Below are positions 7,744 through 13,763 of a stretch of 15,588 nucleotides of DNA, in pieces. The stretch covers positions 1 to 15,588 of the forward strand of contig WFSH01000137.1 of the NCBI GenBank assembly GCA_015486145.1, written 5' to 3'. Positions within the stretch are counted from its first letter, which is position 1. Every line of letters begins with the position of its first letter. The DNA comes from Mesoaciditogaceae bacterium. Its GTDB lineage: Bacteria > Thermotogota > Thermotogae > Mesoaciditogales > Mesoaciditogaceae. The position numbers and the translations under genes are program-made. The notes below the pieces were generated by a model. It ran no database searches and was not told where the DNA came from. It saw only the letters and a program-made list of their open reading frames with translations.

Positions 7744-8187
7744 TTGAAAAAATACGCGTTTTTCATGTTTTTTCTGCTGATACTGCTTGGGATAAGTGTC
7801 TTTTCTCAAACTCTATGGATAGGATATATGAATGCCGGAATGGGCACAGAATTCACAGAAAAAATTGAAAATGTTTATCTGTCTTCCGGCTTGTCCATGA
7901 ACAACGCCGCGATCTCCTTGAATCAAGGAATCGGATTAAACTTTGATCGAACTGTGAAACAAATTATGCTGTCCCTTAGAATAGGTGTAAGCGCTTCAAT
8001 ACTTTTTTCGAGAACCACAGATGCAAATGCCATCTTACTTTTTGGAGATGGTAGAATAGCGATTCGTTACCACCACCTTGGTGCGTTTGTGGGCTTAACG
8101 AGAATGCTCTTTTTTTTCAACGCAACGCCCAATCACATCCCGAACGGTGATCTATTTCCGGAATTCGGAGTGGGATACACATGGTAA
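7744..8187 (+). CDS. small exported protein with signal peptide, function unknown
   Basis: A 147-residue protein I do not recognise. The N-terminus MKKYAFFMFFLLILLGISVFSQ is a clear signal peptide (Lys-Lys, hydrophobic core, probable cut before Gln22 after VFS). The mature part alternates polar and hydrophobic residues with many glycines (SLNQGIGLNFDRTVKQIMLSLRIGVS, FGDGRIAIRYHHLGAFVGL) and ends in GVGYTW, an aromatic last residue. This resembles a small outer-membrane beta-barrel, which would suit the Thermotogota outer sheath, but that is inference from pattern only. The start must be the TTG at 7744, because a stop lies in frame at 7738-7740 and the usable ribosome site AGAAAGGA is at 7725-7732. 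The 3' end overlaps mnmE by 7 bases, so it is a real coupled gene rather than a chance frame. Confidence 0.7.
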   Translation: MKKYAFFMFFLLILLGISVFSQTLWIGYMNAGMGTEFTEKIENVYLSSGLSMNNAAISLNQGIGLNFDRTVKQIMLSLRIGVSASILFSRTTDANAILLFGDGRIAIRYHHLGAFVGLTRMLFFFNATPNHIPNGDLFPEFGVGYTW

Positions 8188-9479
8188 ACCCGGATACAAT
8201 TGTGGCCATTTCAACTGCACCAGGCAGATCGGCCATTGGATTGGTACGGCTGAGTGGTCCAAACGCATGGACGATTGCGCTAAAACATGTGAAGTGCCAC
8301 TTAAAACCAAGAGTAGCTGAATACGCGAAATTCACCATAGGACAAGAAATTTTGGATGATGTGATCGTGATCTTTTACAAGTCTCCAAAAACTTACACTG
8401 GAGAAGATATGGTAGAGATATCTTTTCACGGTAATCCATTGATCTTGTCCAAAGCCGTGAGGGCAATGATCGATTCTGGAGCGAGATTGGCCGATCCAGG
8501 AGAGTTCACCAAACGTGCCTTTTTGAACGGCAAAATGGATTTAACGTCAGCTGAAGCTGTTGAAAAACTCATTGACTCAACGAGTGAAGTCGGAATTAAG
8601 ATCGCAAGAAAAATGATGAACGGCTCTTTAAAAAGAATGATCGAAAAAATGAGAAGAGAACTTCTAAACCTTTCAGCTTCCATAGAGGTGAGAATAGACT
8701 ATCCAGATGAATTTGAAAGTGACGACTTCAAACTTGATTTTTTTTCCATAAAAAATAGGTTGAAAAAACTTCTTTCAACTTATGATTCAGCCAAAATTGC
8801 CATAGAAGGCGTTAAAGTCGCACTTTTGGGCGCTCCAAACGTTGGAAAATCCTCCATATTCAACGCTTTGATTGGATATGAACGAACAATAGTAACACCC
8901 CTTCCGGGAACCACTAGAGATACGGTTGAAGCCGAGATGAGCGTTAATGGAATGCGTGTAAAACTCATAGACACCGCCGGAATACGTGAGACTGCCGATG
9001 AAATTGAAAAAATAGGGGTATCTCGAGCTCTCAAAGCGGCACAAGAGGCTAACGTAAGAGTTTACATTGTGGACGCTTCTGCTCCCGAAAAAGGCGCCGC
9101 AAAGTTTCCGGTTGATATCAAAGTCATGAACAAAATTGATATTTCAAAAAAAAGGTTCAAGGATGCTTTGAACGTATCGGCTAAAACAGGCTATGGAATG
9201 GAAAAATTGCGTGAAAAGATAGCAAATTTGACAACTTCGGTTATTGAAAGCATGGATACCTCGGAAGCCGTTGTTATGGCAGAGAGGCAGTATCATTTGT
9301 TAAGAAAAGTTCTAAATGAAATTGAAGAAGCAGAAAGAGCACAAAAAAATGGATATCCCATCGATATCGTAGAAATCAACATAAGAAAAGCCGTTGAATT
9401 TTTGGATTACATTACCGGCGAGGAATATTCCGATGATATTCTCGATGCCATATTTTCAAATTTTTGTGTTGGAAAGTGA
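8181..9479 (+). CDS. mnmE: tRNA modification GTPase MnmE
   Basis: MnmE (TrmE), with MnmG, builds the carboxymethylaminomethyl group on wobble uridine 34 of certain tRNAs. The N-terminal folate-binding domain is seen from DTIVAISTAPGRSAIGLVRLSG and YTGEDMVEISFHGNP. The helical domain holds the inserted G domain: P-loop GAPNVGKS at residues 217-224, the G2 loop within PLPGTTRDTVEAE, G3 DTAGIRET and G4 NKID. The C-terminus is FCVGK, with the family's conserved C-terminal Cys (Cys429) that is needed for tRNA modification. At 432 residues it is slightly shorter than the E. coli protein. The ATG lies inside the end of the upstream small gene, with GGAGTGGG just before it. MnmG is not in the window. 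It is followed by gltX with an 11-base gap. Confidence 0.97.
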   Translation: MVNPDTIVAISTAPGRSAIGLVRLSGPNAWTIALKHVKCHLKPRVAEYAKFTIGQEILDDVIVIFYKSPKTYTGEDMVEISFHGNPLILSKAVRAMIDSGARLADPGEFTKRAFLNGKMDLTSAEAVEKLIDSTSEVGIKIARKMMNGSLKRMIEKMRRELLNLSASIEVRIDYPDEFESDDFKLDFFSIKNRLKKLLSTYDSAKIAIEGVKVALLGAPNVGKSSIFNALIGYERTIVTPLPGTTRDTVEAEMSVNGMRVKLIDTAGIRETADEIEKIGVSRALKAAQEANVRVYIVDASAPEKGAAKFPVDIKVMNKIDISKKRFKDALNVSAKTGYGMEKLREKIANLTTSVIESMDTSEAVVMAERQYHLLRKVLNEIEEAERAQKNGYPIDIVEINIRKAVEFLDYITGEEYSDDILDAIFSNFCVGK

Positions 9480-9490
9480 GGAATAAACAA

Positions 9491-10939
9491 ATGTCAACAG
9501 TGAGAACAAGGTTTGCGCCCAGTCCAACTGGTTACCTTCATGTAGGGGGAGCGAGAACGGCTCTATTTTCTTTTCTTTACGCTAAAAGTCACAAGGGACA
9601 ATTTGTTATTAGAATAGAAGATACTGATGTTGAACGCTCGACTAAAAGTTCAGAAGAAGGGCTTTTGGATGATCTGAAATGGCTCGGTTTCAGCTGGGAG
9701 GAGGGCCCAGACGTTGGAGGAGAATACGGCCCTTACAGGCAAAGTGAAAGAATTGAACTGTACCAAAAATACGCTCAAAAGCTGATAGATGAGGGAAGTG
9801 CTTATTTTGTTTACGCTGAAGCGGATGATATAGAAAAACTCAGAGAAAAGATGATATCCAGATCTCAAACACCTCATTACACTCGAAAAATGCTTGAAGG
9901 ATTGACCTCTCCAGAAAAAATAAAGCTCTACAAAAAAAGTGGAAAGCGACCCGCTGTTTATTTTTCGATAGAGAGAAAAGACAGAATTTTGAAGGATCTC
10001 GTTAAAGGGGATATCCATTTTGGTGCAGATTCAGTCGGAGATTTTGCCATACTCAGATCTAACGGCTTACCAACGTACAATTTCGCCGTTGTTGTGGATG
10101 ATGCCCTGATGAAGATCACCCACGTCATACGTGGAGATGACCACCTTTCAAATACGGTTAAACAAATAGCTCTTTACGACGCTTTAGGATTTGAAACGCC
10201 AAAATTTGCGCATCTTTCCACAATTCTTGGCCCAGATCATACAAGGTTAAGTAAGCGTCATGGCTCAACATCGGTAGCCGAATACAGAAAACGGGGGATT
10301 TTGCCACAAGCAATGGTTAATTATCTCGCACTTTTGGGCTGGTCACATCCACAACTCAAAGAAATAATGGACATGGACGAGTTGATCAAAAAATTCAGTC
10401 TTGAACGTGTTTCAAAGAATCCCGCCATTTACGATGAAAAAAAGCTCCTTTGGATGAACGGCCAATATATAAGAAAACTTTCAGATGAAGAACTTTACAA
10501 ACTTTCAAAACCTTTTATAGTTCCAACCTTTTTATCGGAAAGTGAATACGTTTCGAGTCGGAAATGGGCAACGTTGGCACTTTCATCTGTAAAGAATGAA
10601 ATAGATGAATTGTCACAACTTCCAGAAAAGCTGGAAGTATATACAAAAACACCAGAAATGAATCACAACCTGAAGGAAAGCTTGAAGAAACAAGGTTTTT
10701 TAGTGACTTATAAAAACTTGAAGGATCTGTACGAATCCATAGACAATTGGACATCAAAATCCATTATCTCAGTGACTCAGAAAGTCGTCAAAAATTCAAA
10801 AATTAAACCTGGAGATTTTTACCATTCTCTCCGTAAAATACTTACCGGCAAAGACTCTGGACCAGATCTTGTAACTCTTATCTTTCTTCTTGGAAGAGAA
10901 AATGTGGTTTCAAGGCTGAAACAATTTTTGGAGGATTAA
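9491..10939 (+). CDS. gltX: glutamyl-tRNA synthetase, class I
   Basis: It charges tRNA with glutamate; in bacteria without GlnRS such enzymes may also charge tRNA-Gln for later amidation. The Rossmann core starts with RTRFAPSPTGYLHVGGARTALF, where HVGG stands for HIGH, continues through RIEDTDVERS and YRQSERIELY, and the second signature is RLSKRHG for KMSKS. The E. coli-type Cys zinc site is absent: the equivalent stretch reads YFVYAEADDIEKL. The chosen start ATG at 9491 gives 482 residues and has GAGG at 9478-9481 nine bases upstream. A longer frame from a TTG at 9464 would overlap mnmE and add an N-terminus unlike the family. Many Thermotogota have two GluRS genes; I cannot tell which one this is. 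The stop lies one base before cysS. Confidence 0.95.
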   Translation: MSTVRTRFAPSPTGYLHVGGARTALFSFLYAKSHKGQFVIRIEDTDVERSTKSSEEGLLDDLKWLGFSWEEGPDVGGEYGPYRQSERIELYQKYAQKLIDEGSAYFVYAEADDIEKLREKMISRSQTPHYTRKMLEGLTSPEKIKLYKKSGKRPAVYFSIERKDRILKDLVKGDIHFGADSVGDFAILRSNGLPTYNFAVVVDDALMKITHVIRGDDHLSNTVKQIALYDALGFETPKFAHLSTILGPDHTRLSKRHGSTSVAEYRKRGILPQAMVNYLALLGWSHPQLKEIMDMDELIKKFSLERVSKNPAIYDEKKLLWMNGQYIRKLSDEELYKLSKPFIVPTFLSESEYVSSRKWATLALSSVKNEIDELSQLPEKLEVYTKTPEMNHNLKESLKKQGFLVTYKNLKDLYESIDNWTSKSIISVTQKVVKNSKIKPGDFYHSLRKILTGKDSGPDLVTLIFLLGRENVVSRLKQFLED

Positions 10940-10940
10940 C

Positions 10941-12308
10941 ATGATCAGGATCACCAACACATTAACCGGAAAGAAAGAAAAGTTCATCCCGTTAAAAGCG
11001 GGAAAAGTGAAAATGTACGTGTGTGGCCCAACCGTTTACAACATGATACATGTTGGAAACGCCAGACCAGCTGTGGTGTTCGACAGTTTTAGGAGATACC
11101 TTGAGTACAGGGGTTACAGCGTCACTTACGTCCAAAATTTTACCGATATAGATGACAAGATCATAACAGCTGCGAATGAAGAAAAGATATCCACGAAAAA
11201 ATTAGCCGATAGATATGTCGCCGAATATTTCAAAGATGCCTGCACGTTAGGGATAAGACCGGCAACATTCCATCCACGTACAACCGACTTTGTGGATGAA
11301 ATTATAGCCTTCATTTCAGATCTCCAGAAAAAAGGATTTGCATATTTCAGAAATGGTGACGTTTACTTTGACGTGAGCGCATTTAAAAGTTATGGTGCCC
11401 TTTCTCACAGAAAGCCTTCTGATATGCGCTCTGGAGCAAGAATAGAGATCAACGAATCGAAAGACGATCCACTCGATTTTACACTTTGGAAAGCAGCTAA
11501 AACTGGGGAACCTAGTTGGGAGAGCCCGTGGGGCGAAGGAAGGCCGGGTTGGCACATAGAATGTTCGGTCATGTCAAGCACTCTTCTTGGGGATTCTTTC
11601 GATATTCACGCTGGAGGAAACGATCTCATATTTCCACATCATGAAAACGAGCGGGCCCAATCTGAAGCAAGAAACGGCAAAAAATGGGTAAATTACTGGA
11701 TGCATAACGGAATGATATCGGTGAAAAGTGAGAAAATGTCCAAATCCGTTGGTAACATCTTCAACGTTAGAGAAGCCCTCAGGGTGTACGGATCCAACGC
11801 TCTCAGAATGTACTTGCTCTCCAAACATTACAGAAGCCCTATAGAATTTTCCGCGGAAAGAATGGAAGAGTCAAAATCCGCTTATGGAAGAATCGCAAAT
11901 GCCATGGACAAAATCAACAGGGAGATAGGAGAATGCCAGCGAATCGAAGAAGATGAATTTATGCGAGAATGGAGAACACGAATGATCGAAGCACTCGATG
12001 ATGACTTCAACACGCCGCAAGCCTTTTCTCTGATATTTGAAATCGTGAAAAATGCGCTTCTTACAGATGACCGTGATCGTTTGGCAAAAATTCGGGCCCT
12101 CTTAATGGAATGGAACTACTTTTTGGGGTTTGACTTTGAAAAGAAAAGCACAAACATCGACGGCTTTGTGGAAATCCTCGTGAAATTGAGAAATGACGCC
12201 AGAACACGAAAGGATTATGAGCAAGCCGACGAAATAAGAGAAAAATTGAAAGAATTAGGAGTAGAGATCAGGGATTCATCTAACGAAACGATCTGGCGTT
12301 GGTTGTAG
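10941..12308 (+). CDS. cysS: cysteinyl-tRNA synthetase
   Basis: It charges tRNA-Cys with cysteine. The protein is 455 residues, normal length. The HIGH-type motif lies in CGPTVYNMIHVGNARP and the KMSKS motif is at residues 265-269. The zinc site that selects cysteine is complete: Cys28, Cys208 (GWHIECSVM), His233 and Glu237 (FPHHENE). The C-terminal anticodon-binding part ends with REKLKELGVEIRD and ETIWRW, typical of the family. GGAGG at 10930-10934 gives a strong ribosome site that overlaps the end of gltX, and the genes are one base apart, so they are surely co-transcribed. The last 29 bases overlap the 3' end of nagB on the other strand. Confidence 0.97.
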   Translation: MIRITNTLTGKKEKFIPLKAGKVKMYVCGPTVYNMIHVGNARPAVVFDSFRRYLEYRGYSVTYVQNFTDIDDKIITAANEEKISTKKLADRYVAEYFKDACTLGIRPATFHPRTTDFVDEIIAFISDLQKKGFAYFRNGDVYFDVSAFKSYGALSHRKPSDMRSGARIEINESKDDPLDFTLWKAAKTGEPSWESPWGEGRPGWHIECSVMSSTLLGDSFDIHAGGNDLIFPHHENERAQSEARNGKKWVNYWMHNGMISVKSEKMSKSVGNIFNVREALRVYGSNALRMYLLSKHYRSPIEFSAERMEESKSAYGRIANAMDKINREIGECQRIEEDEFMREWRTRMIEALDDDFNTPQAFSLIFEIVKNALLTDDRDRLAKIRALLMEWNYFLGFDFEKKSTNIDGFVEILVKLRNDARTRKDYEQADEIREKLKELGVEIRDSSNETIWRWL

Positions 12309-13017
12309 TAATTCCCTTCGCACATTCTTTATCCACCAAAATCGTGAGATTTGGATGAAGTTGAAGCACAGAAGCTGGCACACTGGTTGTAACTTCACCA
12401 AAAAGAGTTTTGTTTAAAATATCGGATTTCTCAGTGCCAGTGGCCATTAGCACGATGTGATGAGAGTGCATTATGGTCTTAATTCCAACGGTTATTGCCA
12501 AGTTTGGTACCTCTTTCCCAAACTCTTTTGAATTTCTTTTTATGGTAGACGGTTGAAGTTTCGCAACGTGTGTAATCGAAGAAAATGGAGTTCCAGGTTC
12601 GTTAAATCCTATGTGTCCATCGATTCCTATCCCTAAAAAACAAAGATCGAACCCACCTAATGCTTTTATTTTTCCCTCATAATTTTGTGCCTCCTTTTCC
12701 GGATCCTTTGCATTGGTCAATGGAATCTCATGTTTTATGACACCGATTTTTGAGAGAAAGTGTTTATCCATGTAGTAAGCGAAAGACATGGGATCATTTT
12801 TGGTAAGGCCAACATATTCGTCTAAATTAAAAAAATGTGCATCTTCAACGGGAACTATTCCATATTTCATAAGCTCTACAAACGCATTGTACATTGGAAT
12901 GGGAGTTACACCTGTGGGAAGTGCTATCACAGAATTTGGTTTTTTTATCAATTGTCTTGCAATGATCACCGCTGCCGTTTGACCAAGTTTTTGAGAATCT
13001 TCTTCAATTTTGAACAT
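12280..13017 (-). CDS. nagB: glucosamine-6-phosphate deaminase
   Basis: NagB turns glucosamine 6-phosphate into fructose 6-phosphate and ammonia, feeding amino sugars into glycolysis. From the ATG at 13017 the protein has 245 residues. Conserved elements are ALPTGVTPIPMY (sugar-phosphate loop), FFNLDEYVGL with the catalytic Asp66, and GIGIDGHIGFNEPG with Asp133, His135 and Glu140, spaced as in the E. coli enzyme. The C-terminal block LMATGTEKSDIL is also typical. The start is set by the strong ribosome site AAGGAGAGGG (13023-13032); a longer frame from 13089 lacks one and would run through the promoter. It is a single-gene unit on the minus strand, convergent with cysS. No nagA, transporter or regulator gene is visible nearby. 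Confidence 0.95.
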   Translation of the reverse strand: MFKIEEDSQKLGQTAAVIIARQLIKKPNSVIALPTGVTPIPMYNAFVELMKYGIVPVEDAHFFNLDEYVGLTKNDPMSFAYYMDKHFLSKIGVIKHEIPLTNAKDPEKEAQNYEGKIKALGGFDLCFLGIGIDGHIGFNEPGTPFSSITHVAKLQPSTIKRNSKEFGKEVPNLAITVGIKTIMHSHHIVLMATGTEKSDILNKTLFGEVTTSVPASVLQLHPNLTILVDKECAKGITTTNARSFR

Positions 13018-13037
13018 GAAATCCCTCTCCTTCAATG

Positions 13038-13056
13038 TTGTATTTACAAGTGTACA
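13038..13056. promoter_or_regulatory. candidate operator: TTGTA/TACAA dyad before nagB
   Basis: On the minus strand TTGTAAATACAA (13038-13049) is a perfect TTGTA-AA-TACAA dyad, directly preceded by TGTACA (13051-13056), itself a palindrome that supplies another TTGTA half-site. The cluster lies just downstream of the -10 at 13060-13065, where a bound repressor would block transcription start. Dyads of this TTGTA type are used by several GntR-family regulators of sugar genes; the regulator here is not visible. Confidence 0.5.
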
Positions 13057-13059
13057 AAT

Positions 13060-13089
13060 ATTATACATTAGACGGTGATCATGATTCAA
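13060..13089 (-). promoter_or_regulatory. sigma-70-type promoter of nagB
   Basis: On the minus strand a perfect TATAAT (13060-13065) is preceded by TTGAAT (13084-13089, four of six bases of the -35 consensus) with an 18-base spacer. The -10 lies about 43 bases before the nagB ATG and leaves room for the AAGGAGAGGG ribosome site. Confidence 0.6.
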
Positions 13090-13094
13090 GTTGG

Positions 13095-13313
13095 TGTGTG
13101 CGACTGAGAAATTGTGTTGACTTTAATGGGTGGAATTCCTATCGAAACAAAACCTAACTATTTGAATGTCGCTTTACAGGCGGTCAATGTAATTTTTTTG
13201 AAGTCTTGTCAGAACCGGATTTGCTCTTTTATTGGAGTCTTTGACCTTAACGTCTTCTTGAAGGTTCCGAAGAAATTATTCAAGACCTCTAATGAGATAA
13301 CGGTGCAAAACAA
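13095..13313. other. stretch with no recognisable gene between nagB promoter and the repeat
   Basis: An open frame runs through this stretch on the plus strand from TTG at 13114, but it has no ribosome site, starts beside the nagB promoter region and ends beyond the palindromic repeat. Its translation (for example VFDLNVFLKVPKK) matches nothing I recognise. On the minus strand short open pieces are broken by stops. I see no promoter or RNA gene. It may be decayed insertion-sequence DNA, given the istB remnant downstream, but nothing here proves it. Confidence 0.3.
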
Positions 13314-13337
13314 GATTCCGTGTCAAGCACGAATGAC
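13314..13337. repeat. palindromic dispersed-repeat unit (ATTCCGTG / CACGAAT type)
   Basis: ATTCCGTG and CACGAAT flank a five-base loop (TCAAG) and pair except for one unpaired base. This closely resembles a well-known class of bacterial intergenic palindromes of the form GTCATTCCGTGCTTGACACGGAATC, whose conceptual translation gives strings such as HSCLTRNLV; exactly this string is read on the minus strand here. It may be one end or arm of a larger repeat unit reaching to about 13425. Confidence 0.55.
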
Positions 13338-13414
13338 CGTTCACAAAAATGAGACGCGCTCGAACGCTCGTCCTTGAGTCTTCCACATTCTCGACACGTC
13401 CTGTGCTTCTCTTC

Positions 13415-13654
13415 GCAGCTATTGCTTTGGTCAAAAGTAGATATGAAAGGGGAAGCATCATAGTGACATCTAACAGAAGTTTTACCGAATGGGACAAGAT
13501 ATTCTCAGATTCCGTTTTGGCAACGGCAGTTCTTGACAGATTGCTTCATCATTCGAGTATAGTGAACATTAGAGGAAAGAGTTACAGATTGAAAGGAAAG
13601 CGGAAAAAAGTGATGAAATCTCTTGCTTTTGACCGATGTTTTCTCACAAATTAG
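13415..13654 (+). pseudogene. istB: 3' remnant of an IS21-family istB helper ATPase gene
   Basis: The frame read here gives ALVKSRYERGSIIVTSNRS, FTEWDKIFSDSVLATAVLD and RLLHHSSIVNIRGKSYRLKG. This is the C-terminal block of IstB-type AAA+ helper ATPases of IS21-family elements: sensor-1 region (VTSN), then the EW-x-x-IF and ATAxLDRLLHH segments that mark the family. Only about 65-70 matching residues remain of a protein that is normally around 250. The Walker A and B motifs and the istA transposase are missing. The upstream part of the frame (before about 13420) is unrelated and lies next to a palindromic repeat. No start or ribosome site is visible, so it is a dead fragment. Confidence 0.8.
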
Positions 13655-13690
13655 TTTGGTGTTTCCTCTACTTTTTGGTTGGTGTTGACA
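13415..13690 (+). mobile_element. remnant right end of an IS21-family insertion sequence
   Basis: Downstream of the istB remnant the sequence runs through CTACTTTTTGGTTGGTGTTGACA and then changes character. Ends close to GTTGACA after istB are typical of IS21-family right ends, so 13690 is my estimate of the boundary. The left end, istA and most of istB are absent. The end position is inference. Confidence 0.4.
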
Positions 13691-13724
13691 GCCTGTGAGC
13701 TGGAAAATTGGATAGTCAATTCAA

Positions 13725-13739
13725 GAGTGGAAACCACTC
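13725..13739. repeat. perfect 6-bp hairpin downstream of the lipoprotein gene
   Basis: GAGTGG, AAA, CCACTC forms a perfect short stem-loop 25 bases beyond the lipoprotein stop. On the minus strand it is followed by TTGAATTG rather than a T-run, so it is at best a weak terminator for that gene. Confidence 0.35.
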
Positions 13740-13763
13740 GATGATTTAAAACTGCCTCACTAT

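Noticed and set aside
9464..9490. N-terminal extension of GltX from a TTG
   Set aside because: It would overlap mnmE, has no ribosome site and adds residues before the conserved RTRFAPSPTG start; the ATG at 9491 has GAGG at proper spacing.
13018..13089. Longer NagB start at 13089
   Set aside because: The added 24 residues are not typical of NagB and would be encoded by the promoter and operator; AAGGAGAGGG points to the ATG at 13017.
13114..13377. 87-codon plus-strand frame
   Set aside because: No ribosome site, no recognisable similarity, and it runs through the palindromic repeat; treated as non-coding.
13276..13497. 73-codon minus-strand frame containing FVNGHSCLTRNLVLHRY
   Set aside because: This string is the conceptual translation of a dispersed palindromic repeat and the frame continues antisense into the istB remnant, so it is not a gene.
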